From: JAGGTJ01 sp964457545
GTDB lineage: Bacteria; Desulfobacterota; DSM-4660; Desulfatiglandales; Desulfatiglandaceae
Assembly (NCBI GenBank): GCA_964457545.1
Contig: CAYWEN010000020.1
Location: forward strand, 1 to 64,000
Direction: 5' to 3'
Length of the DNA: 64,000 bases
A program made the translations under genes and the position numbers. This document shows, piece by piece, positions 34,570 to 43,393 of the stretch. Below the pieces are notes generated by a model, which made no database searches, was not told the origin of the DNA, and saw only the letters and a list, made by a program, of their open reading frames with translations. Each line of letters starts with the position of its first letter. The stretch's first letter is position 1.

Positions 34570-37500
34570 ATGACAGACATAAAGGCATTTGATCTCATCA
34601 ATTCCCCTCTTGACAAGACCAACCTTATTGAAGCAAGTGCCGGGACAGGAAAGACCTATGCCATAACAGGGATATTTTTACGCCTTATTATTGAAAAAGG
34701 CTTGTCTGTAAATGAGATATTGACTGTCACTTTTACAGAGGCAGCAACAAGTGAACTGAAAATCAGGATTCGTTCCAGATTGCTGGATGCCATAAGTGCC
34801 TTTACTGCCTGCAAAAGCCAGGATCCATTTCTTAATGGACTGATAGGAAAGGTTTTGTCTTTTAAAGGTGCCCGTTCTGCATCTATGATAACATCTATGC
34901 TGCAGCAGGAACTGAGAAATTTTGACCAGGCATCTATATTTACCATCCATGGTTTTTGCAGAACAGTCCTTAACGATAATGCCTTTGAAAGCGGTCTGCC
35001 TTTTGATACAGAACTGGTTGTCGATGAAAAGGAACTGATCAGGGAATCGGTTGAAGATTACTGGCGGATTCAGCTTCAGAAGGTTTCATCCCTTTTTGCA
35101 GGTTATGCAATAAGCAATGGGTTTCTTCCCGGCAGACTTGCCGATTATGCGACAAGCAAAAGTTCCAGGCCATACCTCAGGATAATTCCAGAGACCTGTT
35201 TCAAGGACACATCTGCCTGTGAAAAGGCCTTTATGGAGGCACTGGACAGTGTGTGCCATGCATGGGACAGGTGTAAAGATGAGGTGGTCGGGATACTTAT
35301 GAATGATAAGGGCCTGAACAGGAACAGATACGGGAAAAAGGGCCTTTGTAATTGGATCTCGGAACTTGATTTTTTCCTTAAGTCAAAAGATGTTTTATTT
35401 CCTCTTCCCACCAAGTTCGAGAAATTTACGGCAAGAAATATCGCCTCTTCCATGAAGGCAGAAAAAACACCTCCTGACCACCCCTTTTTCAAGTTATGCG
35501 ATGTCCTTATGGACAGGAATAATGCGCTGGAGGCAGAATTCAGGAAAAACTTGATTGGCCTTAAGGCAAGCATGTTCCGATATGTAGAAAAAAGGCTGGC
35601 AGAGAAAAAGGCAAAAAAGAATATTCAATCGTTTGATGATCTTTTGGTAAGATTCCTTTTCAGCCTCAGGAAAAAACCTGCAGGTGATTTTCTTGCCCGT
35701 ACCGTCAGAAAGAGGTTCAGGGCTGCCTTGATCGATGAGTTTCAGGACACGGATCCTGTTCAATATGAGATATTCAGGAGGATATTTGGTTCTTCTGGTT
35801 CAATTCTTTTCTTTGTAGGTGATCCCAAACAGGCCATATACAGTTTCAGGGGCGCTGATATATTTACGTACCTGACAGCATCAAAGGACGTTCATGCCCG
35901 TTACACCCTGGAAGAAAACTGGCGTACTCATCCCTCCCTTGTAAATGCCGTAAACACCATCTTTCAAAATGCAAGAACACCATTCGTTTACGATGAAATA
36001 GATTTTCATCCTTCTGTTCCGGCAAAGGACCTGAACCATAAAGATCTGGTGGTGGGATCAGAGCCGGACGGGACACTGGATTTGTGGTTTGTTGATTCCA
36101 ACAGGATAGCAGGTAAAGACGGACCTGTTTTGAAGAGAGATGTCCGTGGACCCATTATACATGCAATAGCAGAGGAGATAGCAAGACTGGTACATTCCGG
36201 AAATGCCCTTTTGGGTGACCAGCCGCTGAGTGCAAGGGATATTGCTGTCTTTGTACGGGAAAACAGGGATGCCCCTGATATCCAGAGGGCACTTGCCTTT
36301 TATCAGATACCGGCTGTTGTTTACAGTACGGACAACGTGTTTGACTCTCATGAGGCCTGGGAACTCCAAAGGGTGTTGATTGCAATATCAGAACCTGATC
36401 GTGAATCAGCCATCAGATCTGCGCTTGTAACTGATATGTTCGGACTGGACGGGACAGAAATAGATGCCCTGTCAGGTGATGAAAAAACCTGGGAAAAATG
36501 GATATCAAAATTCAGTTTCTATCATGAGTTATGGCTGAAATACGGGTTTATATGTATGTTCAAGCAGCTTATGTGCGAAGAAACGGTTTTGCCCAGGCTT
36601 ATGAGCTTTCTTGACGGGGAAAGACGTTGTACCAACCTTTTGCATCTCCGTGACATACTTAACAGGGTATGTGTTGCGGAGAATCCTGGAATGTCAGATC
36701 TGATACAATGGCTTTCAGTGCAGAGAAATCCTGCCTCAATCCGCCTTGATGAGCACCAGATTCGTCTTGAGAGTGATGAAGATGCAGTGCATATAGTTAC
36801 AATGCACAGGAGCAAGGGGCTTGAATATCCTGTAACATTCTGTCCTTTTTTATGGTCAGGATCTTCTGTCAGGAAAAACGATTCCCCGTTGATCTTTCAT
36901 GATCCGGAAGACAGGATGACAGCTGTCCTTGATTTGGGATCAGACAGGGAAGAAGAACACCGTGCCATGAAAGAAAAGGAGATACTTGCAGAAAATGTAA
37001 GGCTGTTTTATGTGGCACTGACAAGGGCAAAGAATCGCTGCTATCTTGTGTGGGGACGATTTAATCAGGCAGGTTCATCTGCACCGGCATATGTTTTTCA
37101 TCACGCAGCAAACACAGAAAAGCCTGTTCCATTTGTTCCGTTAAAGATAATGGAACAAAACTTTTCTGCCATGACAGATGAGCAGGTAAAAAAAGATCTT
37201 ACAAGGCTTTGCAAGGCAGGTAAGGGCAGCATAAATGTGTATGATATGCCTATGGATCATGAAGATATACATCCTGCAAGCCGTGAGCATGACAGCCATG
37301 ATCTTGTGTGCCGGTCTTTTGCAGGCAATGTAGATGTTGCCTGGCGCATATCAAGCTTCTCGTCTTTGATATCAGGATACGGGCCGTTAATTGAAGATGT
37401 TGCAGATTATGATGCCGATGTTCCGGAGAACAGGATGGACGAATCCGGTAACGATGCTGGTGGTCCTGTTGATTTTTTTACAGCGGGTAATCCTGATGTG

Positions 37501-38301
37501 ACCGGTACTGAATATACCTATTGTGAAGAAAATGAAACACTACCTGAAAGAGATATCCGTGTATTTCCAAGAGGGGTAAGGGCAGGAACCTTTATGCATG
37601 ATATATTGGAGCATCTGGATTTTACAGAAACATCAGATGAGACTGTCAGGCTCCTTGTTGCCAGCAAGTTGGATCAGTACGGCTTTGATATGGCCTGGCT
37701 TGACGCCGTATGTGCTATGGTGACAAATGTGGTAAATACACCCCTGAACAGGGATGGCCTGCGGCTTAAGGATATTGGAACAGAACACAGGCTCAATGAG
37801 ACCGAATTTTATTTTCCCCTGAAACCTGTGTCTTCAAAAAGATTGCAGGATATAGTATCCGGGTATTATGGCAGATGCTGTTCAGAGGATATGATGTCCG
37901 AGGGTATAAAAGGGCTTCAGTTTTCCGAAACAAAAGGTTTTATGAAGGGGTTTATTGATCTGATTTTTACCTGGCGGGGACATTACTATCTTGTAGACTG
38001 GAAATCCAATTACCTTGGTATGAATGTCAGTGATTACAACCAGGAAGCTCTGTCTCTGTGCATGAACAGGCATCTTTATGTATTTCAGTATCTGATTTAT
38101 ACGGTTGCGCTTGATCAGTATCTGAGGCTCAGGATTCATGATTATCAGTATAAAACACATTTTGGCGGCGTTTTTTATGTCTTTTTGCGCGGGCTTGATC
38201 CTGATAAGGGGCCATCCTTTGGTATATATTACGATCTTCCCCCAGCAGAACTTGTCTGTGCCCTGTCCGATGCCCTTATAGGAGGGAATATACATCCCTG
38301 A
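34570..38301 (+). CDS. recB: exodeoxyribonuclease V beta subunit (RecB helicase-nuclease)
   Basis: 1243 residues from the ATG at 34570; an in-frame ATG at 34546 adds eight residues. SF1 helicase motifs: EASAGTGKTYAITG (Walker A), LTVTFTEAAT (Ia), IDEFQDTDPVQYEIF (II), FVGDPKQAIYSFRGAD (III), VHIVTMHRSKGLEYPV (V) and LFYVALTRAKNRCYLVWG (VI). The C-terminal RecB nuclease motif GFIDLIF-x8-YLVDWKSN retains the Asp and DxK residues, so nuclease activity is expected. It acts in double-strand-break repair with RecC and RecD, but neither gene is within the window on either side. Confidence 0.95.
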   Translation: MTDIKAFDLINSPLDKTNLIEASAGTGKTYAITGIFLRLIIEKGLSVNEILTVTFTEAATSELKIRIRSRLLDAISAFTACKSQDPFLNGLIGKVLSFKGARSASMITSMLQQELRNFDQASIFTIHGFCRTVLNDNAFESGLPFDTELVVDEKELIRESVEDYWRIQLQKVSSLFAGYAISNGFLPGRLADYATSKSSRPYLRIIPETCFKDTSACEKAFMEALDSVCHAWDRCKDEVVGILMNDKGLNRNRYGKKGLCNWISELDFFLKSKDVLFPLPTKFEKFTARNIASSMKAEKTPPDHPFFKLCDVLMDRNNALEAEFRKNLIGLKASMFRYVEKRLAEKKAKKNIQSFDDLLVRFLFSLRKKPAGDFLARTVRKRFRAALIDEFQDTDPVQYEIFRRIFGSSGSILFFVGDPKQAIYSFRGADIFTYLTASKDVHARYTLEENWRTHPSLVNAVNTIFQNARTPFVYDEIDFHPSVPAKDLNHKDLVVGSEPDGTLDLWFVDSNRIAGKDGPVLKRDVRGPIIHAIAEEIARLVHSGNALLGDQPLSARDIAVFVRENRDAPDIQRALAFYQIPAVVYSTDNVFDSHEAWELQRVLIAISEPDRESAIRSALVTDMFGLDGTEIDALSGDEKTWEKWISKFSFYHELWLKYGFICMFKQLMCEETVLPRLMSFLDGERRCTNLLHLRDILNRVCVAENPGMSDLIQWLSVQRNPASIRLDEHQIRLESDEDAVHIVTMHRSKGLEYPVTFCPFLWSGSSVRKNDSPLIFHDPEDRMTAVLDLGSDREEEHRAMKEKEILAENVRLFYVALTRAKNRCYLVWGRFNQAGSSAPAYVFHHAANTEKPVPFVPLKIMEQNFSAMTDEQVKKDLTRLCKAGKGSINVYDMPMDHEDIHPASREHDSHDLVCRSFAGNVDVAWRISSFSSLISGYGPLIEDVADYDADVPENRMDESGNDAGGPVDFFTAGNPDVTGTEYTYCEENETLPERDIRVFPRGVRAGTFMHDILEHLDFTETSDETVRLLVASKLDQYGFDMAWLDAVCAMVTNVVNTPLNRDGLRLKDIGTEHRLNETEFYFPLKPVSSKRLQDIVSGYYGRCCSEDMMSEGIKGLQFSETKGFMKGFIDLIFTWRGHYYLVDWKSNYLGMNVSDYNQEALSLCMNRHLYVFQYLIYTVALDQYLRLRIHDYQYKTHFGGVFYVFLRGLDPDKGPSFGIYYDLPPAELVCALSDALIGGNIHP

Positions 38302-38590
38302 AATGGGTTGGCCTTTACAATCCCCATGCCTGTCCGATGAAGTACTGACCCTGTTTCACTGTGTCTGATATACCTTGTTTGGTTTCCCCGCATATTGCTT
38401 GTGTTTCCTGTCCCTTAGACGTGTTTATGCCTTTTTTTGATCTTGTATGAATATCCTGTTTATGAAAATGGAACCTGCCCTTAGACAGTGGGGGTCGAGT
38501 GTCCAGCGATCAGAAAGTTGAAACCTTTGCTGTACCCGATAACCGGTCTATAAATGGATAACTGAATACAGCGGGGTTTCTGTTATGATT
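38302..38590. other. convergent gap between recB and the MetE-like gene
   Basis: No gene or clear terminator. Weak relatives of the dispersed repeat occur at about 38503-38560 (GAGTGTCCAGCGATCAG and CGGTCTATAAATGGATAAC). Confidence 0.35.
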
Positions 38591-39613
38591 TTAAAGGGCA
38601 TATTTTTCACGCAATTGTTCCGACAGTTTTTGTACGCTGGAGAAGGCCTTTTCCACTGTTTTTTCCTTGTCAGGATTGATCAGGCAGCAGGTAGCAGGTG
38701 AAAGCATGCTTTTTGTAAGCATATGAGGAATATCTATCCCTTTTCTACCCAGTGTATGCCAGACATTTTCAAGCTGTTTTGTTAATGAATCGAGATCTTC
38801 TTTTTCAAATGCCTCAAAACCGGTAGGGATGATTCCCCATACAATAATGCCTCCATTATCCAGAAAATGCTTTATTGACGGGGCATAGGATGCGAAGATT
38901 TCTGCATTTGTATAAATATCGAGGGAAAGGATATCGAGATCAAGGTTCAAAAGAAAATCCCAATCAGGATTGCCGCAAAGATGTATGCCTCTTGGTCGTT
39001 CAACCATAGTAAAAAAAAGTTCCATATCTTCTTTGGCCTTGATATCGTTGTATCCCGACATGGCGGAAAAAAGGTACTGAAGTCCTGGTTCGTCTACAAA
39101 CATAAAGGCATTGTGGTTAAGCTCCTTCAGCCTTTTGAGCTGTACATTGATCCTTTTGCTCATAAATTCAAACATGAATGGACGTATGGTATCATCAAAA
39201 AGGATTGGCCGTTCGTTCTGGTCCTGGATGTTAAAACCAAAGCTGATCGGCCCTTCAAGCTGGCCCCGGATGGCAGGACGATCATACAGGTTCATTTCTA
39301 AAAACCGGTGATATACGCTGGAATAGTTTTTGCTGATATCAAAATAAGAAGGATTGTTAAAATTGGATAGAACCTCTTCCAGTTCTTCTGCAAATTTATC
39401 CGTGGAAAATTTCAGGGTCCTGTTATCAATATCAAGCAGTATTCCCGGAAAGTGTTCAGCAGCCTGGACATACATGTCTTCATAATAGCTGTAATTAGGC
39501 AACTGGGGCCAGAAAGGGACATCAAGAGACAAGGCTGTTTCAAGCGCTTGTTCAGGATCAGTGTGAGGCATTACAGCCATGGCAGTTGTTAAAAGATTCC
39601 CTGGGATGGGCAT
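38591..39613 (-). CDS. MetE-like (cobalamin-independent methionine synthase/UROD superfamily) methyltransferase
   Basis: 340 residues: a single TIM-barrel corresponding to the C-terminal half of MetE, with no N-terminal MetE domain. The zinc site is suggested by IHLCGNPDW (His-x-Cys as in MetE) and a distal Cys in SPATCCLINPD. It may be related to short corrinoid-using core MetE proteins or methyltransferases of anaerobes; the methyl donor is not evident. RBS AGGAG lies before the start. It is a single gene, upstream of a 131-bp hairpin element and hcp. Confidence 0.7.
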   Translation of the reverse strand: MPIPGNLLTTAMAVMPHTDPEQALETALSLDVPFWPQLPNYSYYEDMYVQAAEHFPGILLDIDNRTLKFSTDKFAEELEEVLSNFNNPSYFDISKNYSSVYHRFLEMNLYDRPAIRGQLEGPISFGFNIQDQNERPILFDDTIRPFMFEFMSKRINVQLKRLKELNHNAFMFVDEPGLQYLFSAMSGYNDIKAKEDMELFFTMVERPRGIHLCGNPDWDFLLNLDLDILSLDIYTNAEIFASYAPSIKHFLDNGGIIVWGIIPTGFEAFEKEDLDSLTKQLENVWHTLGRKGIDIPHMLTKSMLSPATCCLINPDKEKTVEKAFSSVQKLSEQLREKYAL

Positions 39614-39737
39614 TTGTTATCTCCTGAATATGACAGATTCGTAAAAAGCCGGTTTGGTGCTTTGTACCAGCCCGTAAGTAATACCACTGATTGTCAGGCA
39701 GTTCGATAAAGGGCAATGTGTATGTATTGGAAAGATG

Positions 39738-39892
39738 CTTTTTGTGTATCAGCTCAATAACTCAATAATAGGGGGATAACAGCGAACGTACCACGGGGGC
39801 AGGAGGATTTTTCTTCCGCTCCGGGCCTCCAGACAGTCACGTCAGAAAAACCCTCCTGCCCCTGTTTATTGAGCTGTTACCTTTTTGTGTAT
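39738..39892. repeat. 131-bp inverted-repeat (hairpin) element flanked by 12-bp direct repeats
   Basis: Outer arms AGCTCAATAA (39751-39760) and TTATTGAGCT (39866-39875), with inner arms GGGGCAGGAGG (39796-39806) and CCTCCTGCCCC (39852-39862) extended by ATTTTTC/GAAAAAC. The whole is bounded by the direct repeat CTTTTTGTGTAT at 39738-39749 and 39881-39892. This looks like a small non-autonomous mobile element with target duplication. It is unrelated in sequence to the other dispersed repeat, and only this copy is seen in the window. Confidence 0.6.
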
Positions 39893-40125
39893 ATTTAGTG
39901 CCTGCACATAATATATTGTATGGTATGGCTGAATTTATGACAGGCCTTTGCATAATATTCCATTTTGATCAGCTTTTGTTTTTGCCCGTCTGCCGTTTAT
40001 ACGGGCAATGCAGGAGATGCAAACAGGTCAGCCTTGTGTTTTTGATGTTTGCAATATTATGCCTCCTGTTTTCTTGTCTTCCATGAATCTGAAGAAATTG
40101 AACATCCTGCAAAGGCCCTGACGTA
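39893..40125. other. gap with block similar to the dnaX-upstream region
   Basis: 40051-40115 aligns with 701-750 (AATATTAT-CCT, then CTTGTCTTCC-TGAATCTGAA and TGCAAAG) at roughly three quarters identity. It is another dispersed intergenic block. No gene is present. Confidence 0.45.
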
Positions 40126-41790
40126 CTATTGCCCGGCCATCATGGCCTTGATATCTTCCTCAACTGTACTGATCGGTTTGATATCGAATTTGTCTACCAG
40201 CACCTTGGCTACGGCCGGAGACAGAAAGGCTGGCAAGGTGGGTCCAAGTCGTATCCCTTTTACACCGAGGGAGAGCAATGCAAGAAGTACTGTAACAGCC
40301 TTTTGTTCATACCATGCAATATCAAAGGATATCGGGAGTTCATTTATATCCTCAAGGTTAAAAACCTCTTTCAGCTTTAATGCAATAACTGCAAGGGAGT
40401 AGCAGTCATTGCATTGTCCGGCATCCAGAATCCTTGGTATCCCACCGATATCACCGAGATCCAGTTTGTTGTAGCGGTATTTTGCACACCCGGCTGTGAG
40501 GATTATGGTGTTTTTTGGCAGATTTTGTGCGACTTCAGTATAATAGCTGCGGGATTTCTGACGGCCATCACAGCCTGCCATAACAATAAAACGTTTTATG
40601 TCTCCGGCTTTAATGGCGGATACGATCCTGTCACTCAGGGATAGTACCTGGTTATGGGCAAAGCCTCCTACTATCTTGCCTGTTTCAATCTCGGTCGGCG
40701 GTGCACATTTTTTGGCCAGTGCGATAACTTTTGAAAAGTCTTTTGCGCCTCCTTCAGGCCTGTCCGGAATATGTGTTACTCCTGGATAGCCTGTTGTGCC
40801 TGTAGTAAATATACGGTCCTTGTAAGTGTTGTTTTTTTTGATCGGAATAATACAGTTTGTAGTCATAATTATGGGACCGTTAAAAGATTCAAATTCCCTG
40901 TTCTGATGCCACCATGAGCTGCCATAGTTTCCTATAAAATGATCATACTTCTTGAAAGCCGGATAATAGTTGGCTGGCAGCATCTCGCCATGTGTGTAAA
41001 TGTCTATGCCTGTTCCCTTTGTCTGTGCAAGCAGCTCTTCCATGTCTTTCAGATCATGGCCGCTTATAAGTATCCCGGGATTTGATCCTACGCCTATATT
41101 AACCTCTGTTATTTCAGGATGACCGTAGGCACTGGTGTTGGCTTCATCGAGGGCAGCCATTGTTGTTACGGCAATTTCTCCGGCCTTCATGACCATACCG
41201 ATCATTTCGTCCAATGACAGGTCCTTGGTGGTAGATGACAGGGCTTCCATGATAAAATTGTAAATTTCATCCTTTTCAACCTGAAGAATGGCGGCATGGT
41301 CAGCATAGGCGGCAATCCCTTTCAAACCGATAATCAGCAATTCCCGCAAGGATCTGACATCCTCATTCTTGGTGGCAAGAATACCAACCGATTTTGCCTT
41401 TTCCATGAATTGATCTGTATCATCTGAAAACCATGTGGCAGCATCGGGCAGGATTTCGTCAAAATCTTTTCCTGTTTTTTCCTTGTAGGCCGACATAACC
41501 TTTTCTTTGAGTATTTCTCTGCGTTTTAAGGCCTCCTTGATAAGTTCGATATATCTGTTATCGTCCCAGTTTACATTTGTAATGGTTGTAAAAAGTGCCT
41601 TGGCTGCAAACAGGCCATTATCCCGATTGGAAAGGCCAAGGTCCTTTGCCTTTTCACCATAGATTGCAAGCCCCTTAAGGGTATGGATTAATAAATCCTG
41701 TAGAATGGATGTTTCCTCTGGTTTTCCGCAAACGCCCTTGACTGTGCAGCCGGTGTTTTTGGCTGTTTCCTGACATTGAAAGCAAAACAT
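40126..41790 (-). CDS. hcp: hybrid-cluster protein (hydroxylamine/NO reductase)
   Basis: 554 residues. The N-terminal cluster motif has Cys at 3, 6, 15 and 21 (MFCFQCQETAKNTGC), the strict-anaerobe spacing for the proximal [4Fe-4S] cluster. Hybrid-cluster ligands are seen in GHDLKDMEELL, NCI, AGCDGR, GCAKYRYN and GQCNDCYS. The enzyme detoxifies nitric oxide or hydroxylamine in the cytosol. It has a strong RBS, AGGAGG. A CRP/FNR-type box correctly spaced from a -10 lies 262 bp upstream of the start (separate entry). No hcr reductase gene is adjacent. Confidence 0.97.
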   Translation of the reverse strand: MFCFQCQETAKNTGCTVKGVCGKPEETSILQDLLIHTLKGLAIYGEKAKDLGLSNRDNGLFAAKALFTTITNVNWDDNRYIELIKEALKRREILKEKVMSAYKEKTGKDFDEILPDAATWFSDDTDQFMEKAKSVGILATKNEDVRSLRELLIIGLKGIAAYADHAAILQVEKDEIYNFIMEALSSTTKDLSLDEMIGMVMKAGEIAVTTMAALDEANTSAYGHPEITEVNIGVGSNPGILISGHDLKDMEELLAQTKGTGIDIYTHGEMLPANYYPAFKKYDHFIGNYGSSWWHQNREFESFNGPIIMTTNCIIPIKKNNTYKDRIFTTGTTGYPGVTHIPDRPEGGAKDFSKVIALAKKCAPPTEIETGKIVGGFAHNQVLSLSDRIVSAIKAGDIKRFIVMAGCDGRQKSRSYYTEVAQNLPKNTIILTAGCAKYRYNKLDLGDIGGIPRILDAGQCNDCYSLAVIALKLKEVFNLEDINELPISFDIAWYEQKAVTVLLALLSLGVKGIRLGPTLPAFLSPAVAKVLVDKFDIKPISTVEEDIKAMMAGQ

Positions 41791-42258
41791 GGTTTTTCCT
41801 CCTGACTTGTAGGGTTAAAAAAAGAACATGATCCCTTGATTTGTGCCGATCAACGAATCAGTTTTGAGTGCAAAAGAGTTTCCAATCCATAAACAAAACA
41901 GGTTTGTTTGGGATCAGGGCATGTAAGATTGTAACTGCAGCAATATGTGTTCAGGGTTAAAATCCAGGCATAACAAAGATATCGGAAAATGATCATTTAT
42001 TGATGCAATCCGGTTTTAAAGGCATCTTATTTGCAAGTCACTTTAATTGCCTTGACTTAAATCAAGAGTAACGTAACTGTTTTTGTTTATGTGGCTGTGG
42101 ACAATGATTTTTTAGATCAAATGCCTTTGTTTTTGCTTTTTTTGCACGTTTTTTGATGTTGCGTGATTGCAGATACCTGTCAGGTAACGGGCATTTGCGT
42201 TTGATATCATAGGACAGTCTGCCTGGACAGATCCAAATATTACACCAAGGAGATATTA
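41791..42258. other. divergent promoter region between hcp and the SPFH gene
   Basis: Contains the hcp promoter and a CRP/FNR-type box (42052-42065). It also has one left end of the dispersed repeat near 41880-41895 (TCCAATCCATAAACAAAAC). An AAGGAGATATTA ribosome-binding site precedes the SPFH gene at 42247-42258. No gene is seen. Confidence 0.5.
42017..42065 (-). promoter_or_regulatory. predicted class-II FNR/HcpR-type promoter of hcp
   Basis: On the minus strand, TTGATTTAAGTCAA (42065-42052) is followed by TAAGAT (42029-42024) as a -10. With a start of transcription near 42017 the box is centred at -41.5, the classical class II position. The half-sites mix FNR (TTGAT) and HcpR (GTCAA) types. 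It implies a leader of about 227 nt. Oxygen, nitrosative or nitrite control is therefore expected for hcp. Confidence 0.6.
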
Positions 42259-43392
42259 ATGGGTACAGACAATATTGTTTTTTTGGAGGTCATCGAATGG
42301 TTTGATGAAACCGGTCAGGAAATGGTTCACAGGATTCCTGAGCGTGGTTCTGGTGAAATTAAATTCGGGGCACAGCTTGTTGTTCGTGAGAGTCAGGCAG
42401 CGGTTATGTTTTACAAGGGCAGGGCATGTGATGCTTTTGGGCCGGGCCGACATACCCTGAAAACTGCCAATGTCCCTGTTATCACGAAAATGCTGTCTCT
42501 TCCCTGGGGTATGACAAGTCCCTTGCGTGCCGAGGTCTATATGGCCAATATGAAGGTCTTTACCGATCTTAAATGGGGAACAAGGGACCCTGTGGCATTT
42601 AAGGATTGTGAACTGGGACTTATCAGATTACGGGCGCATGGTGTATTCAATATAAGGATAATCCAGCCTGTCCTGTTTATCAACAGTCTTGTTGGAACTG
42701 TGGGTAAATATACAACGGATGAGATTGAGGAATATATAAAACGGGTGATTGTTTCCCGGTTTAATGACCATCTGGGTGAACATCTGGATACCATTTTTAA
42801 CCTGCCAGGGCATTACGATGAACTTTCTGACGGCTTGCAAAAACGTCTCCAAAACGATCTTGTTCGTTTTGGTCTGGATCTTCAGAATCTGTATATTACA
42901 TCTATTACTCCTCCACCTGAGGTGCAACAGGCCATTGATGATAAAAGCCGTTTGAATGTTATTCAGGACATGGACCGTCTGGTGAAAATGAAGGCGGCAA
43001 TGGCAATGGAAAATGCCTCGACATCGGGCGGGAATGCCGGTTCAGCAATGGGAATGGGAATGGGTCTCATGGTTCCGGCCATGTTTGCTGATATGTTGCA
43101 TACCAGGTCCGGAGGACAGGGTACAGGAGTTGTTAGCCAGGAAACAGTTTGTCCGGATTGCGGGAATCCTGTTCCCAGGAATGCCAGGTTCTGTCCCCTG
43201 TGCGGGCATCAACAGCTTGTCTTTGACAAGTGTGTAAACTGCGGGAAAAATCTTTCTCCTAACGCAAGATTTTGTCCAAAATGCGGGCATCCTGCAAGAG
43301 AAAAGGCTGTTCCCAGTATCTGCCCTTATTGCAAGGCAGAAAATCTGCCAGGTTCAGCCTTTTGCAATCGGTGTGGAGAAAAAATAGGATAA
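42259..43392 (+). CDS. SPFH-domain protein with three C-terminal zinc ribbons
   Basis: 377 residues. The N-terminal 1-240 form a prohibitin/flotillin-like SPFH domain of the soluble YdjI or virion-core-like kind (opening VIEWFDETGQEMVHRIPE, then GPGRHTLKTANVP and YITSITPPPEVQQAIDDKSR). A Gly/Met-rich linker (about 255-285) follows, then three zinc ribbons with CxxC pairs: CPDCG/CPLCG, CVNCG/CPKCG and CPYC/CNRCG. The protein has no signal peptide or transmembrane helix, so it is cytosolic and probably membrane-peripheral. The stop is directly followed by the second gene (1 bp). Such proteins are linked to membrane-stress or scaffold functions. The exact role is unknown. Confidence 0.8.
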   Translation: MGTDNIVFLEVIEWFDETGQEMVHRIPERGSGEIKFGAQLVVRESQAAVMFYKGRACDAFGPGRHTLKTANVPVITKMLSLPWGMTSPLRAEVYMANMKVFTDLKWGTRDPVAFKDCELGLIRLRAHGVFNIRIIQPVLFINSLVGTVGKYTTDEIEEYIKRVIVSRFNDHLGEHLDTIFNLPGHYDELSDGLQKRLQNDLVRFGLDLQNLYITSITPPPEVQQAIDDKSRLNVIQDMDRLVKMKAAMAMENASTSGGNAGSAMGMGMGLMVPAMFADMLHTRSGGQGTGVVSQETVCPDCGNPVPRNARFCPLCGHQQLVFDKCVNCGKNLSPNARFCPKCGHPAREKAVPSICPYCKAENLPGSAFCNRCGEKIG

Positions 43393-43393
43393 A

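Noticed and set aside
39614..42258. Cobalamin or other riboswitch upstream of the MetE-like gene or hcp
   Set aside because: No conserved riboswitch core could be recognised. The only strong structure is the 131-bp hairpin, which lies upstream of the MetE-like gene but has the hallmarks of an insertion element.
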